Part shown: piece after piece, positions 11,561 through 22,721 of the stretch | Position numbering within the stretch: the first letter of the stretch is position 1 | Layout of the letters: every line of letters starts with the position of its first letter | DNA from: Neurospora tetrasperma FGSC 2508 | Lineage: Eukaryota > Ascomycota > Sordariomycetes > Sordariales > Sordariaceae | DNA: 64,000 nt | Assembly (NCBI RefSeq): GCF_000213175.1 | Contig: NW_009799099.1 | Coordinates: 5,755,582-5,819,581 of the forward strand | Direction: 5' to 3' | Position numbers and translations under genes: made by a program | Notes under the pieces: generated by a model | The model's input: only the letters and a program-made list of their open reading frames with translations | What the model was told of the DNA's origin: nothing | Database searches by the model: none

Positions 11561-13047
11561 CTACTCCAAATGCCTCACCTCCAAAATCCCCCGATTCAAA
11601 TGCTGGTTCCCCAGCCTCGCCACCCTCTCGCCAATCGTCCTTCCCAAAAACTCAATCACCAACTGCCCCTCCCTCTCCAACTCGGTCACGTCCGCAACAA
11701 CAGGCAGGGTGATCCCCTCCACCAGCGTCTCGATGGCCTTCATGATCCCTCCCACCAGCGCCTCATACTCGAAATGACTCGCCTCGCCCTTTTCGCGGAG
11801 CGGAGTCAAAATCCCCTCGTCAAACATCTTCAAGTTAGGAAGAACCAGAATGCGCACGGCTTCGGGCCCGCCGGCGGCCGCGAGCCCGCTGATGGCGCCG
11901 TACAAGACCGCAGGGGACTTGCTTGGGTCCAGAAAGAACTTGAGGCACGTGCGCGTGAGTTTGGGGCGCAACAGGGCGTTGGTCTTGGAGTATTTCCTGG
12001 CGATGGTGCCGAGCAAACTGGCAGCCACTTCGCGGAGGCGGTACTGGTCTTTCAGGGCGTCGGTTCCTTCGAGACTGGATTCCGATCCGCCTAGTTTGCG
12101 GGCCATGAGGCAGGTCAAGACGGGCGCGGCGAGGGAGGAGGCGTACGGGTCGAGAAAGATGGAGGGGTTGTCGAGGATGGCGCCGGTGAGTTCCATCATT
12201 TGCCGGAGCACAAAGAGGTCGTCGAGTCGGTGCGTCACTTGGTTGTTGATGAAGGAGACAAAGTAGGGCACGAGTTGGTGGAGACCGGGGTCGGAGCGGA
12301 CCGAGTCCAGAGCCGCGGAGCGCAGGCGCGTCTTCTCTTCGTCCGGGTCGTCGTCCATAATGGCCGCTTGGACTTTGTCAAAGTAGAGGATGAGCTCTTT
12401 GCTGATGACGTGCTTAACGGCGGGGCGGAAGGCGACGTTGTCGTTGCCGGCCAGGGCGGCGACGGCGGGGTTAGCGCCGGGACCCTTGGGCAGGAGGTCC
12501 TTGGAGGAGGTCTCGGCTGTGGTGGGGTTTTGGGGGATGGAGGGCTGGACGCCGTCGATTGCGAGCCAGTGGGCTGCGCGCGGGAGGAAGAAAAGTGTTA
12601 GCTGATGCGACTAGTAGGTTGAGGTGAGCACTGGGTGAGAGAGAGAACTGAAAAAAGCGTACCAGTAAAGCTCATATCGCGGGGCACCTTAGGTAGAGGA
12701 GCGTTTATGACCTTCTCAAAATCCACCTCCTCGTCTTCAATGTAGAACAGCGGTTGGCCGGGGCCGATGCTGGCTTCCCCGTAGCGAAGTGGCCGCGTGG
12801 AATCGTATCCGTAGAGGGGCTCGACGTCGAGAACTCGTAGAGCTTGCGAGACATCTTGGACTGTCAGAGTGGTGCGGTTGGCGGCGCGCATAAAGCGTAG
12901 GGCCTCGACGACGACCTGGCCAATTCGGTATTCTACATCTTGGGTGAGGACGCGGAGGGGCTCTTCGGTCAGGTTGATTCCTATCGACTCGGCGACATCC
13001 TTGACGTTCTCGGGGTTCCAGAGGAGTTTTGGTCCCTCCCCTGCCAT
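11561..13047 (-). CDS. taf6: TFIID/SAGA subunit TAF6
   Basis: This is a histone-fold TATA-binding-protein-associated factor. It pairs with TAF9 in TFIID, and in SAGA in yeast, and acts in RNA polymerase II pre-initiation in the nucleus. The exons are 13047..12663 and 12573..11561, with an 89-nt intron (GTACGC...GCGCAG), giving 465 residues. The N-terminal histone fold (about residues 8-75) includes [17 protein letters not shown] and [20 protein letters not shown]. The linker [16 protein letters not shown] is typical of TAF6. The C-terminal half is the helical HEAT-like TAF6C domain ([41 protein letters not shown]). The ATG at 13047 follows the pattern of family N-termini, and the upstream in-frame extension starts with no ATG. 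The size is close to yeast Taf6 (516). Confidence 0.95.
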
Positions 13048-16000
13048 GGCTCGTGAATTCGTCGGTTCGGTGTGATAATGTTTGTTCGTGAAGTCTGGGG
13101 CGGAATGGTGGTCTGCAAATCGTCGATCCAAGTCGCGTGGATGGAAGCTGTCGCGTTCATAGAATGATGTACAGGTCAAAGATCACAGTGGATGGACAAG
13201 GGCAACTGACGAACCACGGAGAGCGGCCCCGCAGTGGGTTAGGGTTAGCGCAGTACAGCCAATGCTGATTTGCTTGTTAGTTTGGCACCCCGAATAGAAT
13301 CATATAGACCCGGTCTGAACACCGAAATGTACTTTGAAGTGTATAGTTACTAACTTGGCGGAGATTGCTAACTATTTACTTAGCATGCTCACTTTAATTC
13401 GAGCCCCGGTAGGTGAAGAAACACATAAACTTGATTTGGTACTATTGTCGGGACAAGTTGACAAGAGGTCTCGAGCTAACAGACAACCCAGTATTTGGCT
13501 GTACAGTGTAGACGCTCCACACTATCCAACGACGTCCCTCGACTTGGTCACTTCAACTTCACCTTTCAATTACTCATCATGGTCGTCCATGTCGTCGCCC
13601 GCAGCCGCGATTTAGAGATATCTGGAGCATTTCGTTGTACCGATTGTTGTACAGGATTTCGGAATTCAACAAACTCACCTCCAAGGCGCCGCCCAACAGA
13701 CAATATATCTGGTCCCTCCCATCTGGAGTTACCAATCACCATCGTTATTTGTGAATGACCTCAACCTTCGACCTTGCTGCTCCTTGATACGAGATTCAAT
13801 TCCCAAGTTCCCCCCATATACGGAACTCAGTATTTTTGCTGTATTGCTTTGATATCTACATAAACCCTTTTCTGGGCCAAATCATCAAGTGATTCACTAG
13901 TTAAAGGACTTGAGGTGCGTTTGTTACTTTCCATTGTTTGCTAAGCGCTACTCTATCTTTCTAGTACTCATTTGTGCCTACCAGTGCCCATCCACTTCCT
14001 AGCCTTCCTCGCTGGTATTGTAATACCACAACTCTCACTCTCACTAGGCTGTCGAGCCCTGCCTTCATTCACACTTCCCCCAAACTTTTCGTACCTGACT
14101 CCGGTAGCCGGTGTTAACAACGGAGGATAGCATTTAGCGGCTCAAAGTATGGTCCACTACCAGACCAGCGAGTGTAGATCATCGCATGAGATGTGGGAAA
14201 GTTCCGCAGCGTTTCGATTCTCCCCTTCGAAGTATTTGCCGAATCATGAATCGACATCGCAGATCCTCTTGCCCTTGTCACGGAACTAGCTGTACCATAC
14301 ATCAGTGGCTAAATGCCATCAAATGATCCTTTATCCCAATATCTCTATCAAACGCTCAACGTTGCCTGACATCCCTAGTAGGTAGTCTGGCTGGGAAATC
14401 CCCAACTACAATCAGCTCCTTTCCCCTATGATGGCTTACACCAAAACAACAAAACTCTTTTGGAGACGGAAAAGGCTCCATGGATCAGCTTTCTGTTCCA
14501 ATACTGTTGCACACAGAAAAAATATTTCAGAAAAACGACTGGACCGCTTCACTCCATTTGCACGAGGAGGCCACTGCAGACTCAACTTGATCAGGTTTGC
14601 GTGAAATCGAAAGGTCCAGTCTAGGCTTGCGGCTTGTCAAGTGCATGCCCGTTATATGACATTCCGTCGGCCCCTAGAAGGACCAGCCTGATAGTTCCCT
14701 ATCCTCTGGTAGCCGCGCCATATACCAGTCATCATAGCTCGATCTTACGGTCCGGGTGAACAGTAGGCTAAATCGGACACTCGCGGCTCCAACCACTAGG
14801 TAAAAACTGGATGAACGGCGGCCTCTTACAACCTCCAACTCAAACTCAACTTCACACTTGACGCCATCGTCATTCCCATTACAGTCAAGCACATCGTCCA
14901 AGGAGCCGTAACTTGTGCCTCCAAAATAGGAGTAAAAGCCAACGAACGCCAAATGCAGCGGGCATAGCTACAGCTCGTTCGGCATTCGAAGGGGGAAGAC
15001 GGTCATCTTGTTGAATGTGTTGAATATTCTGCTTTTCGATCCACATATGGATTACTTACTCGTTCAGTTTTACATCTTGTATATCTAAAGACCATCCTAT
15101 TCTTACACTCTCCTCCTTCTTCTTCTCCTCCTTCTTCTTCTTCTTTAATCAATCAAGTTCACCACCACACTGGCTTACCCTCGTGATGCTTCGTTTCACT
15201 TCAACACATCTCACCCAGTGCCATCGAGCTGGATAGTACCTACCTCTACCTATGAATAAGGTTGTACCACACATACTGGATAATAATACCACCAGCATAA
15301 GTAGCGACGGTAGGTACCCAGGTAGAAGGAGGATCTCGGCTGTACTGGACATGTTGCGTATGGGCTTTTGTACAGTCAAGAAAAAAAAAACGGAATCAGA
15401 CGTTCAGCCGTGAGACTTCAGTTGTCCAGGATACCTAAGCCTCCTCTCCTTTTTTTTCTTTTTCTCATTTTCCCACGCTACCTATCCAAATTATGGAAAA
15501 CATAAACCCACGTAACTAACACTTGAACCAGCTGGCGTCAGCGTAAGCGTAAGCGGCTCCACTATTCTTTCCTTCCAGTTTTCCGCTCTCTCTTTACCTT
15601 TGACTTTCAATCCGCCCTCTTCCTCTTCATTTGTTCGTTCGTTTCATTCCAAAGTGGAAGTCTTTAGAGCACAGCCCCTACCTCTACCAACTGACTGCAT
15701 ACAACAAGCACGAAATCTTCCACACACACACTCCCTTTACGCCCACGTCTTCATACAACTACCCTCCCAACTCTCCGTCGTTACCTCCTATTGGCTCAGC
15801 TACCCCAAAGTCAACAAGCAGGACTGGCATGTGAAAATCGACGTGTAACAAGGCCGCCGAACCCCTACTGTCACCATTCCGGATGTGGACTCCACCGCTT
15901 ACGCTCATTTAAAGTATCTACCTGTCATGTTCCTGATTTACGACTGCGTGAATAGGTAGGTAGGTAAGAGGATGTATCCGGATGAAGGCACGGCTTCGCG

Positions 16001-16619
16001 GCCATCCAAAACTTTGTGGGAAAGGTCCCAAATAAAATTTCTGTGGAGGAGTAGGAGATGTATGTCAACTGTCCGGATTCGCAGGTGGAGAGGGAGGTGG
16101 CCCAAAAAAATTAATAGGGGAAGCACATGGAGCGAATGAAGAGTGTGAAGGGGAGCGTGGATACGGGGGATTCGTTCAGCTATTCGCAGAGGATTGTACC
16201 TGCTGTGTGAGAAGGATGCTAGGGAGGATGTGGATGGTGAGACGGTTACGTTGACATGTGGTGGGCGAGCTGGAGTCAAGCGATCAAAGTGGATGATTTG
16301 TGGTCATAGACATGGAGTGTTGTTATCGCGTGGCTCCCTACGGACTTGCTCGTGAAGTGTACAGACATACATGACGACTACAGACACAACTCTTCCCTCT
16401 TCCAATGACCCCGCCCCCTACAAACAGATCCAATTCGCAGCACACCCCGAGACAGTACAACCCGGTGTTTCAATTGCCTTCTCAATCAAATCCTCATCTA
16501 CGGTGAAAAGACCGGCTGCCATGGAGGCAATCAAGATAGCAGTTCGAATCGGTGGCAGATTAGACCGGCCTGTCAAACACCCGGCGATCCAGCAATTAGT
16601 CAAGAGGGTACCGACAACG
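13048..16619. other. Gene-poor 3.6-kb spacer
   Basis: I could not support any gene. Open frames are short or lack ATG starts. One minus-strand stretch at 14674..14952 stays open for about 92 codons but has no ATG and no clear splice partner. A pyrimidine-rich, leader-like stretch lies at 15560-15670 on the plus strand. A GTAGGTAGG tract lies near 15955. Confidence 0.45.
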
Positions 16620-16938
16620 GGGAAAGATCTGGAGAACACCCACCTTCTTGGTCTTTGACTCGCCGAAAAGGTCCCTTCTTTAAGTGGGAGTAAGTGGGGA
16701 AGTAGATAGCCGAGAAGGGAAACGTCGCGGAGCCAGCCATCAGAGGGCCCTTGTACAGTTCGACCAGGCGCGCGAGACATCAAATCTGTAAACTTGGAGC
16801 GTCGGCTGAGGCGAGGGTAGGTACGGACGATCCACATGGCAGAGCGCCCGGGAGCGTCCTCGACACTCTTAGCAACTTCACCCCGGACCCGCTCTGATTT
16901 TACAATTTCCAGGGGGGGGTTGTAAAAATCTGGTTGCA
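16620..16938 (-). pseudogene. Mitochondrial aspartate/glutamate carrier (AGC1-type) gene fragment, frameshifted
   Basis: Reading the minus strand gives pieces of one mitochondrial carrier repeat in three different frames. First is PPLEIVK, then GEVAKSVEDAPGRSAMWIVR. Next comes LRDVPFSAIYFPTYSHLKK, then DLFGESKTKKVGVLQIF. These match, in order, the C-terminal carrier region of Ca2+-binding aspartate/glutamate carriers (human aralar has TNPLEIVKIRLQV and LRDIPFSAIYFPCYAHVK). At least three changes of frame occur: after LEIVK, at a GACGTTTCCC stretch, and at an AAGAAGGGACC stretch. The fragment keeps what looks like an intron between WIVR and a LVELYKG piece. That suggests a DNA-level duplication and not a processed copy. 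The EF-hand part, most of the six-helix carrier domain and the gene ends are missing. It covers only about 320 bp and is not AT-rich. Confidence 0.8.
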
Positions 16939-17021
16939 TAAGGAAATTGTTAGCATTGACGTCTCAACAACAAGAGAAACGGACACAAAGATGATTCAAG
17001 GATGACTTGCAACTTGGCAAA

Positions 17022-17035
17022 CCCCCCCCCCCCCC
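17022..17035. repeat. C14 homopolymer
   Basis: This is an uninterrupted run of fourteen C residues, downstream of the possible 69-residue reading frame. It may be a sequencing-sensitive site. Confidence 0.9.
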
Positions 17036-17121
17036 TTTGCCCTACTATCCTACTTCATCGTGTTAGTTCTCTGCTGAGCTTTGACTGACGAGCGGAAGCC
17101 ATGTGTTTACTCACCTTGTGC

Positions 17122-17331
17122 TCAATCTGGGAGCACAGGAGCATTACTGCCCGTCTTAACAGGAACAGCAAATAGGATGCCCTTACGGTTGCGAGCCGGG
17201 CAAGAGCAAGTTGATGGGGCCGGGGCAACCGAAGCAGCTGGTGGTGCTGCGGGTGCAGCTGGGGCAGCCGATGAAGCTGTGGGTGCTGCTGAGGCAGCAG
17301 CAGCAGCACCCGTAGCCGATGTTTGATCCAT
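17122..17331 (-). CDS. Possible small Ala/Pro-rich protein
   Basis: I do not recognise it. The 69-codon frame starts at an ATG in good context (ACCGCCATGGATC). It begins MDQTSATGAAAAASAAP, continues as an Ala/Pro/Ser run, and ends CSCPARNRKGILFAVPVK then TGSNAPVLPD. Upstream on the same strand is a long pyrimidine-rich stretch typical of a fungal leader. That stretch contains a well-formed intron (GTAAGC at about 17420 to TTCAG at about 17353). Another intron-like segment (GTGAGT...CTAAC...TAG) follows the stop. This suggests a transcribed gene, but the true protein ends may differ. The carrier pseudogene lies just downstream on the same strand. Confidence 0.35.
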   Translation of the reverse strand: MDQTSATGAAAAASAAPTASSAAPAAPAAPPAASVAPAPSTCSCPARNRKGILFAVPVKTGSNAPVLPD

Positions 17332-19114
17332 GGCGGTGAAGTTGGTGAGGGGCTGAAGTGGAAGGAGACGTCAATAGGTAATCCTCTCATGGACGCCACG
17401 GAGGTAGGAGGCAGTAGAGCTTACCAAGAGAAAGTGCCAGCGACGAGCGAACCGAGGAGGGCACCAGCAGGGAGCAGGGCAACGATGGCACCCTGGCGGT
17501 ACGCCGAGGAACTGGAGGTTGAAGAAGGGGGTGGTTTTTGGTGGTGCTGTTGATGTTCTTGAACGCAAGCAGCGACGAAGAATGGTGAGGAAGTGGTGGT
17601 GAACAACGATGGTTGTGTTTGATGTTGAAGGAAAGGGAAGAGGAGAAGAGAAGAAGAGAGGAGGGAGAAGGGAAGATAAAAACGGGTGGGGAGGGAAGAG
17701 AGAGGAGGGGAAGGGAGGGGATGGAGAGAGAGAACGAGGGGAGCGGCTGCCTGGAAGGCGCGTGGGAGAGCAAGAAACTGTGGGAGTCAAGATTGGTTGC
17801 TCGTAGAGGTACGCGTTCCTTCCATTTCCTCCTTGATTCTAGACGAGGGGAACAGGCAATTTTTTCTCGTGTCACGCTCTCCCGTACCTGGCAGGAACCG
17901 GCGGTCACGAGTGTACCGACTGGACCGAGAAGGGAAACAGCACTTGGACAGCTGATCCTCTGTGCTGTGACAGGACTGCCTCCACGATAAACGTCTCTTG
18001 TCAGGCACCCGTCACCTCTGGTCAACTTTTCCAGGCATTTCCATCTCTTCATAGTGCTCGTTGTTCGATTAGGAAGGCTTAATCCTTCAGTGATTACGGT
18101 TATTCGGGTCAGGAGCACATGTTTCGATTGGTACGGGAGCATTTCAGAATGTACGATCTCCATTTGGGACAAATCAAATACATGTATGGCTCATTTGAAG
18201 TACGGATCTGGTGGAAAAGAGGGAAAATAATGCTTGCACGATACAGTATATGTCCTTTTGCCCCTTCGAAACACTCTCTTTCCACCTTTCGGAACTAGTT
18301 CCGGACTTGCTCTTCTGTCCATGTTCTGCTCTGAGTGAAGCACATTTTCTTTTGGCAAGCTTCGGGTGACGGCCAACTACCAATAATCCGCGCCTTCCTT
18401 CCAAAGCTGTTACGATCCCATGCACCCGGCTGTCAAGCCTGCCCTTAATATCGATCCATCCAGCACCACTCTTTCTCTGTTACTTTGCTGCCGCCAGAAT
18501 CGAACTGCCTTTTTCTCGCACGTCAGGACACTGAATTTGAAGCAAAAGAAAATGTCGTGCTGTTGAATGTAGAGGTATTCATTGGCACCTGGCAACAACC
18601 AGTTGTCTTGACTTTGCAAGCTGTCAGTCCACTGATCTTCTGATGAAAGTGAAAGAATTTTGAGGCCAAAGACAACTTCCAACACGAGCTCGAGAACTAT
18701 GCCAACACTTTTATTTTTCAGCTAATTCGCTGCTATCAGTGAAGCCTCGGTATCTGAACTCGCTTGTATCGACCGTTGGTTGAGCTGGTGAGCCGTCGAT
18801 AGGTAGGTACCTAGGTAGTCTTTGAGGAGTGCGAGTCTGTTGATGGCGAGGTCGGGGATAAACTTCAAGTACCTAGGTAGTGACTACTCATCGAAGAAGA
18901 AGAGACGGAAGCCAGCAGCAGAGGCAGAGGCCGTAGACGGAACAACAGAGCCAGAGGGGGCATTGGAAGCGCACGAGCCATCAAGTTGACATGGAAGTTC
19001 GTGATCGACTGCAGTGGATGACGCATGCAGGAGTACAAGTCGTGATGTATCGGGGCAAGAGCAACGGTGACAAGCACCGGCCAACCCTTCTGCTTGATGG
19101 TTTTTTTCAACCGC
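17332..19114. other. Spacer and leader region
   Basis: 17332-17830 on the minus strand looks like a transcribed leader, pyrimidine-rich with one intron. A hydrophobic open stretch (QGAIVALLPAGALLGSLVAG) at about 17430-17500 resembles a transporter helix but has no ATG. The rest, including TAGGTACC tracts near 18800-18880, shows no gene. Confidence 0.4.
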
Positions 19115-20137
19115 TCAGAGCCGTGGAAGGAAAAGAAGGACCGAGGATGCATTGAGGCGGAAAATCAAGGTGAAGAGCGTGATGTACAAGACGAAAAGGA
19201 AGAGGACGGACATTGTCGCGGCCGGTTCTGCTGCTGAAGGGGCTTCTTGATAGTTCTGAAGGGCACGAATCTCCTTTCTGAACTTCTCCACGAAAGGTGC
19301 CATTTTCGAGACAGTTGTCTCGAGCAGGACAGGCACCTTTTGCATGATAGGTACGCGTACCTTGTTCACGAACGGTGTTTCCTTTGTGGCAGATGCCTTT
19401 CCCACGACCTGTGTCTTCTGCACGACGGGTGTCTTCTTTTCCGCAGTTGCTTTCTTTTCCATGACAGGCTTCTTGCTCACAATGTGTGTCTCTTCTGTAG
19501 CATGTGCCTTTCCCGGGGAAGGCGTCTTTTCCACGATAGGCTGTACCTTTTCCACGACAGGAGGTGCCGCTTCCATGAAATATGTTCTTTTCTCAACAGG
19601 TGTCATTGCCAAATCAAATGGCTTGTTGACGACGGTTGGCATTGTCACGACAAGTGGCTCCTCTATAACAGGTGCCTTTTCTATGATGGGAGATGCCTTT
19701 TCAGCAATGGGTGGCGTATCGACGTGATAATATGGCGTTTCGATGGAAGGAGATGATGCTCTTTCCTCGACAGCCTCCCCTTCGAGGACAGGTTCTTTCT
19801 CCGAGATCGGTGACCATTCCACATCGGGTGACTCTTTCACAATGGGTGACCCTTCCCCATCCCCGATGGGTGACCCTTCCGCAATAGGTGACCATTCCGT
19901 CACAGAAGGTTCATACGCCTTGTTCGTGACAGTTGTCTCCTCCACGGCAGCAGGTGCTCTTTCCACAACAGGTGAATTTTCCATGTAAATTTCGTCCTCT
20001 GGCCCGTGCGAGAATGATTCCTCTTGCAAATGGGTGTCTTCGCCGGATTCCCCGGCAGGTCCTTCTCCCATGGCATCTTCCTCTTTTGGCTGGAACGATT
20101 CCTTTTGAGGAGAAGTGCTGTCTGTGCTGAACTCCAT
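19115..20137 (-). CDS. Repeat-rich tail-anchored protein of unknown function
   Basis: This single exon encodes about 340 residues from the ATG at 20137 (context GCTACCATGGAG). The frame stays open upstream to another ATG at 20431. That extension runs through homopolymer T/A tracts and reads as leader, so I prefer the downstream start. The first half is acidic and has irregular repeats around EWSPI, EGSPI and KESPDVEWSPI. The middle is a series of 10-12-residue units of the form PVVEKxxxxxEK, becoming Lys-rich. The C-terminus has one strong hydrophobic segment (MSVLFLFVLYITLFTLIF) followed by a short tail, so it could be a tail-anchored membrane protein. I recognise no catalytic motif. The short degenerate repeats and simple composition suggest a lineage-restricted, fast-evolving gene. 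Confidence 0.6.
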   Translation of the reverse strand: MEFSTDSTSPQKESFQPKEEDAMGEGPAGESGEDTHLQEESFSHGPEDEIYMENSPVVERAPAAVEETTVTNKAYEPSVTEWSPIAEGSPIGDGEGSPIVKESPDVEWSPISEKEPVLEGEAVEERASSPSIETPYYHVDTPPIAEKASPIIEKAPVIEEPLVVTMPTVVNKPFDLAMTPVEKRTYFMEAAPPVVEKVQPIVEKTPSPGKAHATEETHIVSKKPVMEKKATAEKKTPVVQKTQVVGKASATKETPFVNKVRVPIMQKVPVLLETTVSKMAPFVEKFRKEIRALQNYQEAPSAAEPAATMSVLFLFVLYITLFTLIFRLNASSVLLFLPRL

Positions 20138-21479
20138 GGTAGCGAAATCTGAAGCTTTTTTTTTTCTGGCAGTGTGTGGAGATGGTGTTGAGGAAGGTTG
20201 CGTTTGAGCTGCACGCGTGCACGAGATGAATGACAGCCCGAGAGATACAAGAAGTGTCCACCGAGGAAGGATAATGGACAAGATGGAAAATTCAAAGAAA
20301 TAAGAAAACATAAATTGGACACCAGGCAAAAAAAAAAAAAAGGCGAACGGGTAGAGCTTCAACTGAAGATATGCTAACTCGTGGGCAGATTGTGGACAAA
20401 GAAAGCGGGCTCTTTTCTGGTTTGTTTCCATGCTTTGTGGCCGGCCGCCTTGTTGTCAGTGGCGGCCGAAAAATGACATATCTTTTGGGCGCTGCATCCG
20501 GAATACTATCACTCATTTTGCGTTAGAGGTATCGTGATTTTCTTTGTCGCTCGACTTGTTTGCCCGTAATTCCTCACTCTGGAAGATCCGACAACGCCAC
20601 ATCCCGGTTAGGTACCTCTAGGATGGAACTCAGCAATCATGCGTGGCGTATTGACTTACCTCTAGGTAGATTAGATAAACAGGAATTTTATCAAATGGAG
20701 GATTTCTCATTACCAAGATACCTGTGTTGGAATTTATCAGTCCAGATCGCCAAATCTGTGATCCTCCCGATTCGTGATAGTGTGGGCAAGGTACCTACCT
20801 GGGTACCTCTAGGGAACATAACTGTAGGTACCTCTGTAGCACCAATGTTGACTCCTCCGACTGTGGTTGATGATAACAGGAAAACTTCAAGTCTCATAAC
20901 AATCCAATTCGAACTTCTTTTCAGCCAGGCATTCTGTGTAACGCAAAAACACGACCACACGTTTGCCGTGTATGTTCTGATGTGAACGTCCGCACAACTT
21001 TCGATACTTACCTAGGTACTCTTCGCGCACCTGGTACCTACCTAACTTCTATTAGGCAACGAATAAGTCAACATGTCGCTGTTTCTCGTTCGTTTCAGAT
21101 CATGGAAGGTAACAAGCCAAGGAACCTCTACATAAAACCAGTATCGGAAGACAGGGACAGACAGCAGTGGATATGATATGATGTATGTTTCTATATGATG
21201 CAAAGCTGTATATGTACAGATACAAAAAATGGTGTGAAAAAAAAAATATTGGCCTATGTTACAAGATTCCTTCATCCTTCATCCCTCTTCCCGTCTCGTC
21301 CCCGTCGTCTCATCACTCCAGACAGTCATGGACATCAACCTTGTGCTCATACCATGTCATGCCATACTATCTTGTCATGTCATGCTATGGCATCGATCAC
21401 CACCTTCTTTTCTCCCCCATCCTTCGACCATACACCACCTCTCGCTAATATACATCTGGGTCTAGGTACTTAGACGCAC
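20138..21479. other. Spacer rich in TAGGTACC-type tracts
   Basis: No gene is supported. Clusters of GGTACCTACC-like words occur at 20789-20835 and 21008-21044. The region holds the promoter side of the repeat-rich gene and the 3' flank of the AA9 gene. Confidence 0.5.
20789..20835. repeat. Dispersed GGTACCTACC low-complexity tract
   Basis: Several overlapping GGTACCT and ACCTACC words occur here. The same word family recurs at 21008, 35561, 36041, 41174, 52071 and 58158, always outside exons of confident genes. Such tracts are familiar in Neurospora-type spacers. Confidence 0.65.
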
Positions 21480-21490
21480 TTAGACGCACT
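21471..21490. repeat. Perfect 10-bp tandem duplication at the AA9 stop codon
   Basis: The ten bases TAGACGCACT occur twice in a row. The duplication spans the end of the AA9 reading frame, so the Cys-Val-stop coding unit is repeated directly downstream in the 3' UTR. Confidence 0.9.
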
Positions 21491-22580
21491 GAGAGTACCA
21501 ATCGTTGTACTTGGTGCAAGTAGATCCGCTCTCGCACTCAGTAGCACCAGTGTAGCCGTTACCACCGCACTGTCCCCACTTAGTCTGCTTAGCCTGGACC
21601 TGGCCACTGCCAGCCGCAGCCGAAGTAGCGGGAGCAGCAGGAGCAGCAGAAGTAGCGGGAGCAGCAGCCTTGGTGCTAGTGACCAAGGTGGTAGAGGGGG
21701 CCTGGACCTGGCTAGTAGCAGCCGCAGCGGAGGTAACAGGAGCAGCAGCAGCGGCAGAGGTAGCAGGGCTGTTGCTACCGCCAGTAGCACCAGGGAGGGT
21801 AGCGGACGCGGTAGCGGTGGCGGCCATCTTGCTCTGCGCGATGGAGCTGGAGGCACCAGCAATGAGGGAGGGGCCAGGAACGGGGTAGGAGATGTCGTTC
21901 TTGTAGATATCAAAGAGGATACCGGCGTCGGTGGCCTTGTAGAGCTCGGTGCCGGCGACGCCGGCGGGGACGGTGGAGCCGGAGCCTTCGACCTTGAGGT
22001 TGAAGCACTGGGGGTAGTTCTGGGCGCCGTTGGCCTGGCCGGCGCTGTGCAGGGCGATGATCTCGTGGCGGAGGACGTAGTTGCCGGGCTTGATGTTCTC
22101 GGGGATCTCGACGACCCACGAGTTGCCGTCCTTGATGAGGACGTCCGAGGCCCAGCCGTTAGTGGCGTCGTAGCCGGCGCCGTCGATCTTGAAGAACTTG
22201 AGGGCGGTCTTGTCGACGGACTCGCAGTCACCGTCGCAGGCGGCCAGGTAGTCGATGACGGGGCCCTTGTGCGATTCGGGCCACTGGTCCCACTGGAGCG
22301 AGATCTTGTCGCCGGCCTTGACGGTGGCGTGGCCGCCGGCGGGCGTGGCGGACTTGTGGCAGATGATGTCGCCGGAGTCGAAGGCGTCGGGCGAGACGAA
22401 GCCGTTGTCCTTCTGGTCAATGGTCCAGCCGATCACGGTGGGAGGGTTGGAGTTGTAAGGGAAGGAGGTGGGGTCGTAGTTCTGGTACTCGACGCCGTTG
22501 ACGATGACCTTGGAGACGTGGCCGTGGGCGGCAACGAGGGAAGCGCCAGCCAGGGCGGTGAGGATGCTCTTGCGGGCCAT
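21480..22580 (-). CDS. AA9 lytic polysaccharide monooxygenase with C-terminal CBM1
   Basis: This is a secreted copper enzyme that cleaves cellulose oxidatively. The single exon encodes 366 residues. An 18-residue signal peptide ([18 protein letters not shown]) leaves His19 as the new N-terminus, the first copper ligand. The second ligand is His104 in WPESHKGPV, and Tyr189 in AQNYPQC is the axial residue. His178 and Gln187 form the second sphere. All key residues are present. A Thr/Ala/Ser/Pro linker (about 245-330) leads to a fungal CBM1 (about 332-366) with the pattern [11 protein letters not shown]...[11 protein letters not shown]. The N-terminal [11 protein letters not shown] places it with C1-type AA9 enzymes, but regioselectivity cannot be settled here. 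The promoter has a TATA box and a CGG-N5-CCG site. The length and architecture are complete. Confidence 0.97.
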   Translation of the reverse strand: MARKSILTALAGASLVAAHGHVSKVIVNGVEYQNYDPTSFPYNSNPPTVIGWTIDQKDNGFVSPDAFDSGDIICHKSATPAGGHATVKAGDKISLQWDQWPESHKGPVIDYLAACDGDCESVDKTALKFFKIDGAGYDATNGWASDVLIKDGNSWVVEIPENIKPGNYVLRHEIIALHSAGQANGAQNYPQCFNLKVEGSGSTVPAGVAGTELYKATDAGILFDIYKNDISYPVPGPSLIAGASSSIAQSKMAATATASATLPGATGGSNSPATSAAAAAPVTSAAAATSQVQAPSTTLVTSTKAAAPATSAAPAAPATSAAAGSGQVQAKQTKWGQCGGNGYTGATECESGSTCTKYNDWYSQCV

Positions 22581-22721
22581 TGTGAATGTTATGTATATCG
22601 AAAGAATGACGATGGTGGGAGAGTAGAATAGAAGAGAAGTGAATGTGGTAGATGTTCAGATGCTGAAGTCTGTTGTCTTGCTTCTTCTTTTTTTCCTGAT
22701 GACTTGGAATCTGTCGACGTC

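Noticed and set aside
13048-13179. An N-terminal extension of TAF6
   Set aside because: It has no ATG, and the histone fold starts normally from the ATG at 13047.
14674-14952. A 92-codon minus-strand open stretch
   Set aside because: It has no ATG, and a stop lies just upstream in the same frame. I found no clear splice partner.
21470-22420. A 316-codon Pro/Ser/Arg frame on the same strand as the AA9 gene
   Set aside because: It is a shifted-frame shadow made of Pro, Ser, Arg and Thr codons only, with no domain.
22047-22631. A 194-codon frame opposite the AA9 gene
   Set aside because: It is the mirror of a GC-biased, single-exon gene with strong codon bias. The AA9 strand has signal peptide, catalytic residues and CBM1.
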